A stretch of 64,000 bases of DNA, taken from NCBI RefSeq assembly GCF_030848805.1, contig NC_092369.1:2492162-2556161 (forward strand), given 5' to 3'. Positions 11,355-20,721 of this stretch are shown piece by piece. The stretch's first letter is position 1, and each line of letters starts with the position of its first letter. The DNA is from Temnothorax longispinosus. Taxonomy: Eukaryota > Arthropoda > Insecta > Hymenoptera > Formicidae. A program made the translations under genes and the position numbers. The notes under the pieces were generated by a model, which did no database searches, was not told the origin of the DNA, and saw nothing but the letters and a program-made list of their open reading frames with translations.

Positions 11355-11586
11355 CTGATCTACAATGTGTTCTTTGATTTCTGTTTTCTGCTCTTACCTT
11401 TTTGCGACTATCTCGTATTTCGCAATTCCGCCGCGTAATGCGATGTTTTTTGTTCTCTGTCGCCCAAGATAAAAATTGACGAACTTCAGAAGAGACAAGA
11501 AACATCACGTTACGCGACGGAATTGCGAAATACGAGATAGTCGCAAAGAGGTAAGAGCAGAAAACAGGAAGCAAAGAACACAAAGC
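11355..11586. repeat. Inverted repeat, arms about 90 bp
   Basis: Left arm around 11361-11450 (CTGCTCTTACCTTTTTGCGA) is mirrored by 11495-11585 (TCGCAAAGAGGTAAGAGCAG), loop about 45 bp. Sits at the 5'-side end of the copia fragment and abuts the GC-rich palindrome. Superfamily unknown. Confidence 0.85.
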
Positions 11587-13106
11587 GAGTTCCACGCTTT
11601 CAACCACGGGGGATGCGAGGGGGGGCCGAAGGCCCCCCTTCTTGCACCCCCCCGTGGTTGAAAGCGTGGAACTCGCTTTACAACTTAAGGATGTATTGCA
11701 CCAATTTTCAAAGCGCTACCAAGTGGATAAAAATTTGTGAGAATGTTCTTTTAGTCTTCCTGATGTGCTACAAAAAAGTAGAAACGAATCCACTAAACGG
11801 TTGCTGAGATATAACGATTTTAATTTTCACTGATTTTACATGTATTCTTATGGGAAGAGACGATTTTAGCGGATAAAACAGCTAAAAAAATGTTGAAAGA
11901 ACGCTACCAATATTTTGAATTTTTTTGTACATCTAGTATACGAATAGATGAAAATATCTGCCAAGTTTCAATTATCTTCACTACACCGTTTTAAAGAAAT
12001 AAATTAATAATTAATGATAATTAATAATTAATTAATTATTAATTATTAATTATTAATTTTATTAATAATTTGACGTTATAAAGTTGAAATCAGGGTATTT
12101 TCACTGCCAAAAGTTTAGGCTCATAAATTACAAAAATCGCAAATAATACGGAAAAAACATTTATAAAGTAAAAAATACTTTTCTAGGAGTAAAAATAAGA
12201 CTCCTACTATCATTTGAGTATCTTACATCTAGATTTACTATGCGTTAGGCGTAGATATTCAAGTATTTCAAATTTCATGCACTTTTGTCTAAGATTGTAC
12301 GTGTGATACATCCTTAAAGTTCATGCTAAGTTGTAAAGCGCGTCATGAACCCATGTGGCACCTCGTTTTGCGTGGACACACACACACACACACACACACA
12401 CACGGGGGGGTGCAAGGGGAGGCCTTCGGCCCTCCCTCCCCCGCACCCACCCGTCGGTAGGCAGCGTGGACCTCGCTTTACAACATAAAGTACATGCTAA
12501 GTTGTAAAGCAAAATTATAAAGCACATGCATGGAGGGGTGCAAGGGAGCTTACATGCGTGAGCGCACGTGAACAGGAAGGCTTTTCTCCCCTGCACCCCC
12601 CCTCCATGCATGTACTTTATAATTTCGCTTTACAACTTAGCATGTACTTTATGTTGTAAAGCGAGGTCCACGCTGCCTACCGACGGGGTGGGTGCGGGGG
12701 AGGGGGGGCCAAAAGCCCCCCCTTGCACCCCCCGCGTGTGTGTGTGCTTCCCACGCATAATTAAACTAATGAAACTCCCAGCGTGAGACCTAATTGCTTG
12801 AATCGAGATGCTTGGTTATTCTGCACGATTAATTCATTTAAAATTGGCGCAGTTTTGCATGCGCGTGCGGCCACTGAGCATGCGCATGTGGCCACAGGGC
12901 ATGTTTGTAGTCGCCAGTAGTCGCTACAGCTCGTCGGTATGACAGGAATCATAACCTGATTTCTGTCAACTTTAACGTTTAATATCTCGCGTCGCGGGGC
13001 AGAGCGACACTTTTTTCTGCCAGATTCTTTCGTTTCGTACAAAAACGCGTCGATTGAGCATAATTACATCGAGATTTGAGGTGAGGCCCCTAAACTGAAT
13101 AATTAC
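11582..13106. repeat. GC-rich foldback cluster ending in a long transposon arm
   Basis: Several nested palindromes. 11582-11682: arms GCGAGTTCCACGCTTTCAAC and its complement around GGGGGGCCGAAGGCCCCCC. 12360-12780: a larger palindrome centred near 12560, each arm holding GCTTTACAAC, CGTGGACCTCG, CGGTAGGCAGC, a G/C block and a CA or GT repeat. 12600-13106 is then repeated almost exactly, same orientation, at 20213-20720, ending CCCCTAAACTGAATAATTAC. At 13106 it abuts the LINE on the minus strand; at 20720 it abuts the other LINE half on plus. Best read as one arm of a long-armed foldback transposon. Confidence 0.85.
11689..12313. mobile_element. TTAA-flanked (piggyBac-like) nonautonomous element
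   Basis: Flanked by TTAA at 11685-11688 and 12314-12317. Termini GGATGTATTGCAC and GTGTGATACATCC form an imperfect inverted repeat. The uninterrupted equivalent of the target is seen nearby at 12468-12510 (CTTTACAACATAAAGTACAT). Interior is AT-rich with a TTAATTATTAATTATTAATT palindrome at 12000-12060. No coding capacity. Confidence 0.8.
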
Positions 13107-14470
13107 CCTTTTTTTAATTCTTCTCTTGTAAACTTATCTTCTAAGCTGTCTTTCGTATTGTATATCCCATCTTGGTCCAACATTTCTACTTGAACACTTG
13201 GTGGTGCTAGTTTATCAATTTCTTTTCTAATTTCTTCTTTTCTATTTTTGTTCGTCCAGCTGTTCCAATTTATCTTCTTTTTAACATTTTTAAAAATTCT
13301 TATTTTATTCCCAACATATGTCTGACTCGTAAATCTGTTAATTGATGCACAGAATTTATCAAAACTTTCTCTTTTCTTTGTATTAATAATCTTCTTTGCC
13401 TCCGCTTTTCTCTTGTTGTATTCTACTAATGAATGGAAATCTTTCTTTTTTTTTAAATTATTTAACGCTCTTTGTCTTCTTGTTATTGCTTCGTCACAAT
13501 CCACATCCCACCATAGAAATTTTTTTCCTCTAGATTTTTCTCCTGTCTTTCTTTTATTCTGTTCCTCTTTTTTATTCTGATCTCTTGTTTTTCTTCCATC
13601 TTCCGTGATGTTTTCGATCGTTGTTTTAATTACCTTGATAAAAGCTGAATATTTTTCTTCCTTGTTGATCTTATTTCCCAATAAAGTCTCTTTATATTCT
13701 TCCATGTTGTCCTTAATTATTAGTTCCATTTTATATTTATACTCTATCCATCTTGTTTTTTTAGTAGAAAATCTATTCGTTTTCTTCATGTAGCTTTCTA
13801 TTTCTGTTGTTAACCGTATTTCTACTGGATGATGGTCTGAATCCCAAGTGTCATTAATTTGTTCGTATTCAATATCATCACATATTCTTGAGGTGGCGAA
13901 AAATAAATCTAAATTATTTGAATGTTGTCCTATTGCCCCCACTCTTGTTAATGTATTTAAATTGACACATATGACACATTATCGTACATGTTTTCATATA
14001 AGTATTCTCCTTGTTTGTCTATATCATAGCAATTCCATAATGTATGATGTGCATTAAAATCTCCTGCAATAATTGTCTCTAAGTTTTTAGTCTCAAATTT
14101 GAATATGTCTTTCCATATTTTATCTGTTATTTCTCCCGGTCTTCTATATATTGCAACAATATTAAATTTTTCTTTTGTATTAATAAGTCTTACACCTATA
14201 ATATCAAATATATCATTTACTTTTTGCCAACCATTTATGATTTCAAATTCTATATTTTCTTTAATACTAATTGCAACTCCTCCACTATTACCTCTACTTA
14301 ATTTACAGTACGATTTAAATCCTGGTATATATATGTTATTTTTATTACACTTTGTTTCTGTAAATATAATTATATCGTATTCTTGTGCTCTTTTTATTAT
14401 CTCATTTTTCTTACCGTAAAATCCTCTGTAGTTCCAATTAACTATTCTTAGATTGAATTTGCCAAAATCT
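13107..14470 (-). pseudogene. LINE ORF2, APE endonuclease and linker (5' part)
   Basis: Reads from just inside the ORF1 stop. Endonuclease motifs in order: LRIVNWNYRGFYGKKNEI, YDIIIFTETK (catalytic E), SGGVAISI, VAIYRRP, IIAGDFNAHHTLWNC (D and N of the active site), a frameshift near 13950, then SDHHPVEIRL (catalytic D and H). The linker beyond has KFLWWDVDCDEAI and YNKRKAEAKKIINTKK and reaches KFTREELK at the foldback junction, which is the normal start of the RT domain. No ATG opens the frame; downstream initiation or reinitiation from ORF1 is possible. Confidence 0.85.
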
Positions 14471-14472
14471 TG

Positions 14473-16362
14473 TTAACGCTGTGAAGAGTCCGATCGAACT
14501 CTTACACGCGCTATCTGTTGCTCTTGATCTCTTCTAAAATCTCTTTTCATATCGCTAACTATCATCCTTTGTTTTCTAATTTTTTCTTCTAGTTCTAATT
14601 CCTTTTTCTTTTGTAATATGTCTTGTTTGATCTTATATTTATCTCGTTGATTTCTTATTTCAAGTTCCTTTTGTTGGATCATCTCCTGTATAGTTCTTTT
14701 GAATTCCCAATCTTGATTAGTATAATATATTAATTTCGCTGCTAGGCTTGTAATGATGTCTCGATCTCTGTTCATGCCTACTGGAATATTTATTTCTTCT
14801 TCTCTCTGACCTTGTCTTTCTTCCTCTGGAGTATTATTTTCCGATTCTTCCTCTGATGTTTCTTTATCCCATCCTTCTGGTTGTTTTTCCACTTGTTTTA
14901 GGGCTATTCCTCTTTTATCTTTTGTAATTTCTTCTCTTCTGTTATCGAATTGTTTATAGTAATTTTCTTGTTTATTCTTCTGTGTCATTAACTTGTCTTT
15001 ATATGTATTAGTTTTCTTCCTGTATCTATCCTTCCTATCCTCTTCGTATGTTATTAATTTTCTGGATGTCTGTGGATCTTCCCATCTTCCTTCCATCTCC
15101 TGTCTTGGTTGTGAAAGTTTTGGCCATTGAGCCGGTGTTTCATATCTATCATATGTTTGTTCTTGTACTTTATCTTGTTATTTCCCAGCCAGTATTCTTT
15201 CTGCCTCCATACGAGATACATTATTAAGTCCCATTGCCAGATTTATATTTTTATTTTTCTCGTATTCTCTGCACATTCTCCATGTAGATCTGTGGTTGCC
15301 TCCGCAATTTCTGCATTTTGTATCTCTCGTGCAGTTTCCATGTCCCAGATCTCCACATATTATACATCTCTCTTCACTCTTACATAGAGCTTTTATGTGG
15401 TCAAATCTGAAACACTTGAAGCATTGTTTGACCGATGCTATGAACGGTCTAATTTTTATTGCTGTTCTTCGTTCAAACAGATCTAGACTTTTCCGAACTT
15501 TATCGCCCATAAAAGTAATTATTAGATTTCCTGTATCCTCTTCCGTCAGAATCTTCTTTTCTTTATCCCACTTCTTCCTGTACATCCTTCCGATTTTTAG
15601 AACGTCGTCGTGGTCGTCCATTGACTCCCATAAATCTGGAATGCTATCTCCCCAGTCTGTGATTACCCCGACAAATTTCGATCCCTTTTGGTCAATTTCT
15701 GCCGATAATCCTGTTTCCTTTGTAAGGTTATTGATTTCTTCTAAACAAATATTTGCGTTAGTACAGTTATTAAATTTACAAATAGCCGTTGTATGTGATA
15801 ACATTATGATATCTTTCGGAAATATTTTTTCCCTTGTTGCTATTTTCCAAATTTTAAATCGATTCTTACCTCTTTTTGTCTGTACTTTATCTTTATTCAG
15901 TTTAAGTACTAATCTATACGTGATATTGGTCCCTTCTTTGAATTTAACCTGCTTCTGGTTTGCCATTTCAGACGCGTCCAATTCACTGATTCTTTCCAGT
16001 ACGCCTGCACGATTCATATATTCCTCTCGTGCCGTCCTCTCCATTGCTTTGCTGGAATCTTCCGTGGTCGTGTTTCCTGATTCGTACGTTGAATCTTCCG
16101 TGCTGACGTCATTGTTACCTGATTGGCTGTTCCTTTCTTCCCTGTTGTCTATCTTCATAGTAGCCTTTTCTTGCAGAATTTTGGCGCGCTTTTCCTTCGC
16201 CATCTTTTTTTGTCCTACCGTTTGCCACTCTCCTTCCTTCTGTGAGAATCCCTGTGTATCCTCTTCTCTATTTTCGGTTGAACCGTCTTCTGCGGCTCTT
16301 TTCCTCTTGTTCACCAACACGCTCGCCTTGACTTCCATCGCTGATCTCTTTGTATCACTCAT
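14473..16362 (-). pseudogene. LINE ORF1 (zinc-knuckle gag-like protein) with one in-frame TAA
   Basis: Starts at ATG 16362 (MSDTKRSAMEVKASVLVNKR). Residues 1-130 are charged and probably disordered; a central conserved region follows (TYRLVLKLNKDKVQ ... SLDLFERRTAIKIRPFIASV). Three zinc knuckles come next: CFKCFRFDHIKALC, CIICGDLGHGNC, CRNCGGNHRSTWRMC. A TAA at 15178-15180 follows ILAGK; the same frame then continues open for another 235 codons to 14473 with a Glu/Lys/Arg-rich coiled coil (KKKELELEEKIRKQR) and ends SDSSQR. Role: RNA binding in the retrotransposition particle. Apart from the TAA this ORF is intact, so the element is fairly young. Confidence 0.85.
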
Positions 16363-16614
16363 CGAAAGTCGTTCCCTCGCTTTGCGTGTATCGTCAATTC
16401 TCCCGAATTTTTGCTTGACTTTATTCCTCCCTTCACGGGGAAAAATTTTCTTTTCCCCCTTTGACCTGGCTATCCTAAGAGTCGTATATGTCCCTCAGAA
16501 ACCCCCAATCCACTATCCGTATCCGCTAAAAAACCTCTCGAAATTATTAAAACTTTCGCGGTCTCTAGCTAGGTTAAAACGCGTGTGTTCGCTACGGCGG
16601 CCATCACGCAACTC

Positions 16615-16626
16615 GACCGGCGAGAC
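16615..16626. repeat. LINE target-site duplication, inverted copy
   Basis: GACCGGCGAGAC, exact complement of 23451-23462. Marks the original 5' insertion boundary of the split LINE. Confidence 0.85.
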
Positions 16627-16936
16627 ACTACCGTGTTAGGTTAATGACTGTGATGTGACAGCGCGCTAAACGCACTGTCTGCACTGCACTGCACTGCACT
16701 GCACTGCGATACTAACGCCGCCAGCCGCCAGTATCAAAAAAGTGAAAGTGACATTTCTCTGTTATATATATGTTATATTGAGATAAGAGCGGTCGACGTA
16801 GAAGAAAGTATCTTAAAATAAAATTTTCACATTTGGACTTTGCGTCGCAATATCTCCGCTCGTAGGGCACGTAGCGGAATATTATAAGAGAAACCCCACC
16901 CCCCTAATTCGACCCCAAGCTATCGATCAAGTCTAC
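16627..16936. other. LINE flank with (GCACT)n run
   Basis: Begins ACTACCGTGT, shared with 19775-19790. GCACT pentamers fill about 16681-16706. No gene seen. TTA at 16937-16939 is the target duplication of the next element. Confidence 0.7.
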
Positions 16937-17109
16937 TTAGGGTGCGTTTCGCTATTCACTCGCAGTACTGGCAGCACTGTAAATCCGTTCCAATATACGC
17001 GGCAGTAAGCTGTCAAAGCGTTTTCGTGTTCATGTGACGTCATAGATTTTGTCGTCACTCCCTACTTTCATTACTGCGGCTCGCGAGGTGAGGCATTCGC
17101 AGTAAGAAC

Positions 17110-18508
17110 ATGGCGGCTATGACGGCACCTTTGAAAAAATTGGTCCTTACCTATGTGAACCTTGCACCCGACTTTCGAAAAATTAATTTTTTTACGGAAA
17201 ACGTTAGCATTTGGTTTGTAGTTGTTTGTAGTAACAAAAATTTCGTTTGTAGTTTAATACATTAAAAATTATAAACATTTAAAAAATTACTCGCACCCCA
17301 CTTTGAGATAACTCAAATCCGCTTGCGCCATCTTCTTCGGAAGCGTTTGTAGTTGTTTATAGTGCTTTTCTTTTCGTTTGTAGTTGCACTGTTAAAAGTT
17401 ATTATATTTTTGCAATAAACAAAAAGAGTAACTTTGCCAATTTTGGAGATATCTCAAATCCGCTTGCGCCATTTTTTTCAGAATCATTTGTAGGTGTTTG
17501 TAGTGCTTTTCTTTTTGTTTATAGTTGCACCATTCAAAAGTTATTATATTTTTGCAATAAACATAAAGAGATAATTTTGAGAGACAATTTTGGAGATATT
17601 TACGAAACGGAACGAAAACTATTACAAACAACTACAAACAATTCTACATCGAGTCGCGCAATTAGTTTTAAAATATTTCCAAAATTGGCAAAGTTACACT
17701 TCTGGTATATTGCAAAAATATCATAACTAGATATATATAAAACGGTGCAAATACAAACAAAAAAAAGAAAGCACTACAAACAACTACAAATGATTCTGAA
17801 GAAGATGGCGCAAGCGGATTTGAGATATCTCCAAAATTGGCAAAGTTACACTTTTTGTTTATTACAAAAATATAATAACTTTTGAATGGTGCAACTATAA
17901 ACAAAAAGAAAAGCACTACAAACAACTACAAATGATTCTGAAGAAGATGGCGCAAGCGGATTTGAGATATCTCCAAAATTGGTAAAGTTACTCTTTTTGT
18001 TTATTGCAAAAATATAATAACTTTTGAATGGTGCAACTATAAACAATAAAAAGCAAAGCACTACAAATGATTCTGAAGAAGATGGCGCAAGCGGATTTGA
18101 GATATCTCCAAAATTGGCAAAGTTACTCTTTTTGTTTATTGCAAAAATATAATAACTTTTGAATAGTGCAACTATAAACAAAAAGAAAACCACTGCAAAC
18201 AACTACAAATGATTCTAAAGAAGATGGCGCAAACGGATTTGAGATATCTCAAAGTGGGGTGCAAGTAATTTTTTTAATTTTTATCATTTTTAATGTATTA
18301 AACTACAAACGAAATTTTTGTTACTACAAACAACTACAAACAAAATGCTAACGTTTTCTGTAAAAAAATTAATTTTTCGGAAGTCGGGTGCCAGGTTCAC
18401 ATAGGTTTGGTCCTTGTGGACCTGGAAGGCAACAACGAGAAATATACAATAATCGTTAGTTACGAAGATGCGGAAAAAGCCCGAAAAGATTACTACTACT
18501 ACTACTAA
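17110..18508 (+). other. Short ORF split by a foldback element
   Basis: ATG at 17110 opens MAAMTAPLKKL; the foldback at 17149-18406 interrupts it, and after the duplicated TTGGTCCTT the frame continues VLVDLEGNNEKYTIIV and ends with five Tyr codons and TAA at 18506-18508. Without the insert it is about 43 codons. It lies inside the TTA-flanked transposon. Not recognised; it could be a captured host exon, the 5' end of an element gene, or chance. Confidence 0.4.
17149..18406. mobile_element. Foldback element with tandem subrepeats and 9-bp target duplication
   Basis: Termini ACCTATGTGAACC and GGTTCACATAGGT are exact complements, flanked by TTGGTCCTT at 17140-17148 and 18407-18415. The arms are long and built from a subrepeat of about 145 bp (GAAGATGGCGCAAGCGGATT, GAGATATCTCCAAAATTGGC, AATATAATAACTTTTGAATG), about four copies on the right and two to three inverted on the left. 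Long modular arms and a 9-bp duplication resemble Drosophila FB or Mutator-like foldbacks. ORFs within are repeat artefacts. Confidence 0.9.
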
Positions 18509-19501
18509 ATTAATATAATTAATATAATAATAAAGACAGAATGTTTCGTGCTCGGCTAAGGGAGCCTTGGGATACGAAGGTTTGCCGGATTCCGCCCTGA
18601 CAAGGGCGCGAAGCGTATCTCTGATCGGCGAGGAGTTTGCAAATGATTACCGCCGTTTCTTTGGTTAATATCTTTAATCACAGCACAATTAAGCATAGTT
18701 GTCCTTTAACGATACAGTGTGCGATGCGTGATCTCACTAAGTGGAGTATCACGTGCGACGCTTTTAACGTTTCGCTGGGGGACGGCTCCGAGAGCGACGA
18801 GTCCCGCACAGAAGTTAAGCCTTTTGTGCACCAAGTCGGTGAGGAGAATCGCGTTCTCGCTCACTGAGGTCGTCCACTTCCCCGTTGAAGACGGCTGGTG
18901 GAGCGTATGACCTCCGTCTCGCGCGGCAATCGATCGAGAGTGCGGATCGCGGCGAACGGTTTTCGACTTTTCGGCGCGAGTGCTACTACTATTCTGCCTG
19001 CCGGCGGACGGTCGTGTTCCGGCATGTGGGTGGCTCGGCGGGGGAGCCGGGTGCGTTACAGGGAGGACGAATCATATCGATCCGTGATCGAACCGCGTCG
19101 CGTATTGCACGAAAGCGCGTAAACGCGTGCGCATGACTGGTATGAGTTCGCACAAATTGAACGAAAACGAAGGATTATTGGGCGACGCTCCATGGCAGGG
19201 CCGTGTTCGATATCTCGGTAATGGCCCTTTCTTTTTGCCTCACTTCGCGATCAGGGCCGTTGGCAAAGATACGGCGCCCAACAATTCCTCTCTCGCAACG
19301 GAATTCGGTTTCTATCCTCAACAATAAATAATTCCGATATTTTTATAAATCTGAAAACTGTTATTTATTTTATAGACATGACTTTTGCAACATTATTGTT
19401 TAAGTACAAGATTCTTTTTTATATATTTAGAATAGGTGCTCTTATCGTCGTGTCACGTCGTGTCTAAGATAGGTTAAGATAGGTTATATTTCTTTCGTAT
19501 A
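18509..19501. other. GC-rich noncoding interior of the TTA-flanked transposon
   Basis: Roughly 18540-19330 is much richer in GC and CpG than its neighbours, with small ORFs in several frames and no recognised domain. It could be captured host promoter or 5' UTR sequence. The part after 19325 is AT-rich and includes AGATAGGTTAAGATAGGTTA. Confidence 0.5.
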
Positions 19502-19662
19502 CGGGTGCGTTTCGACATTCACTGGCAGTACTGGCAGTACTGTGGTCGTCGTTCCGTTATTCCAGCCTGAAAGTAACAGCAGCAATATAGAAACGCTCCT
19601 GCAGTTCTACTCAATGACGTCATATCGTCAGTACTTACAGTGAATATCGAAACGCACCCTTA

Positions 19663-19795
19663 GAACTTGATCCTTTCACTCGTTATCAAAATCTCAACAT
19701 CTCGAGTACTCGCAACCCGTCGCGTCGCGTAAAAGAGTCACGGTCGGTCTCGCTCCGCGTATACTTGGCACGAGACACTACCGTGTCTCTTGATA
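19663..19795. repeat. Short dispersed repeat related to the LINE target
   Basis: Contains CGTCGCGTAAAAGAGTCACG and CACGAGACACTACCGTGT. The complement recurs at 23463-23523 and more weakly at 23590-23632. It is the kind of sequence the split LINE inserted into. Confidence 0.6.
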
Positions 19796-20212
19796 ATATA
19801 GAGGACAATGACAATGTAGAATGTGCTGTGTATAGATGTAGAGCAGAAATTGTTCCACATTGTGAGCTTCCTGAACAGTCGCAAGCAAACATTCAGAACA
19901 ATGAATTATCCATTTCGGAGAGAGAGTTAGATGAGAGGGATAATGTATTGGCTCTGCGATTGGGAGGGAGAATGAAGGAGAGCTCACAAATGTAAACAAA
20001 AATATAGAACACAACAATACCGAACTCGAGCAAGTCATTAAGTTAGAGGATATACAGACAATAGAGAATATAGAAGAAATGTTTGAAAGCTCAGTAATTG
20101 AAAAATTAAAGAAATTAGAGAAAATAAATAAGGCGATGTTATGGCATGTTAGATTAGGTCATGCATTGTTAAACTATCTAAGACAATTACAAAAAGTAGA
20201 AAAGAGATTATC
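19796..20212 (+). pseudogene. Copia gag/pre-integrase segment
   Basis: Two frames: about 19800-19995 (acidic, low complexity) and 20000-20212, which ends in the GAG pre-integrase motif EKINKAMLWHVRLGHALLNY and then LRQLQKVEKRL. The LWHxRLGH motif is diagnostic for Ty1/copia. The copy stops abruptly at 20212 where the foldback arm begins; the integrase is missing. On plus, opposite to the copia RT fragment at 9.4-11.3 kb. A related, slightly more N-terminal copia segment lies at 29.0-29.4 kb. Confidence 0.8.
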
Positions 20213-20720
20213 CATGCATGTACTTTATAATTTCGCTTTACAACTTAGCATGTACTTTATGTTGTAAAGCGAGGTCCACGCTGCCTACCGACGGGGTGGG
20301 TGCGGGGGAGGGGGGGCCGAAGGCCCCCCCTCGCACCCCCCCCCCCCGTGTGTGTGTGTGCTTCCCACGCATAATTAAACTAATGAAACTCCCAGCGTGA
20401 GACCTAATTGCTTGAATCGAGATGCTTAGTTATTCTGCATGATTAATTCATTTAAAATTGGCGCAGTTTTGCATGCGCGTGCGGCCACTGAGCATGCGCA
20501 TGTGGCCACAGGGCATGTTTGTAGCCGCCAGTAGTCGCTACAGCTCGTCGGTATGACAGGAATCATAACCTGATTCCTGTCAACTTTAACGTTTAATATC
20601 TCGCGTCGCGGGGCAGAGCGACACTTTTTTCTGCCAGATTCTTTTGTTTCGTACAAAAACGCGTCGATTGAGCATAATTACATCGAGATTTGAGGTGAGG
20701 CCCCTAAACTGAATAATTAC
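20213..20720. repeat. Second arm of the foldback transposon (direct repeat of 12600-13106)
   Basis: Nearly identical to 12600-13106, same orientation, from CCATGCATGTACTTTATAAT to CCCCTAAACTGAATAATTAC. It includes the hairpin GGGGGGCCGAAGGCCCCCCC. It joins copia at its left and the LINE RT half at its right. The LINE bases next to the two arm ends (TAAAAAAAGG complement at 13107, TAAAAAGAGC at 20721) look like one imperfect 9-10 bp target duplication. Confidence 0.9.
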
Positions 20721-20721
20721 T

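Larger units (their letters stand above)
13107..16614 (-). mobile_element. I-type LINE, 5' half (leader, ORF1, endonuclease), inverted
   Basis: Minus-strand LINE sequence. The 5' end is at 16614, directly next to GACCGGCGAGAC (16615-16626), which is the exact reverse complement of the 12 bases that follow the poly(A) tail of the other half at 23451. Leader about 250 bp, ORF1 to 14473, ORF2 endonuclease to 13107, where the foldback arm begins in the middle of the pre-RT linker (TREELK). The RT half that should follow starts at 20721 on plus. Confidence 0.9.
16940..19659. mobile_element. TTA-flanked DNA transposon, GGGTGCGTTTCG termini
   Basis: Left end GGGTGCGTTTCGCTATTCAC and right end complement of GGGTGCGTTTCGATATTCAC, both followed inward by a CAGTACTG motif. 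TTA at 16937-16939 and 19660-19662 flanks it. The joined flanks (ATCAAGTCTAC, TTA, GAACTTGATC) resemble uninterrupted sequence at 37458-37482. A second copy of the left terminus lies at 19502, so a short related element or tandem end may occupy 19502-19659. The three-base TTA duplication suggests a PIF/Harbinger-like group. No transposase is seen. Confidence 0.75.

Noticed and set aside
12321..12786. Mirror ORFs containing CTLCCKARSTLPTDG on both strands
   Set aside because: They result from the palindromic arms.
15296..16639. A 447-codon plus-strand ORF
   Set aside because: Antisense shadow of LINE ORF1; no domain, while the minus strand has zinc knuckles in order.
17392..18202. Minus-strand ORFs with repeated NPLAPSSSESFVV segments
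   Set aside because: Readings through foldback subrepeats.
18540..18720. Ribosomal RNA fragment in the GC-rich block
   Set aside because: Looked rRNA-like in composition, but no diagnostic 18S or 28S segment could be matched.
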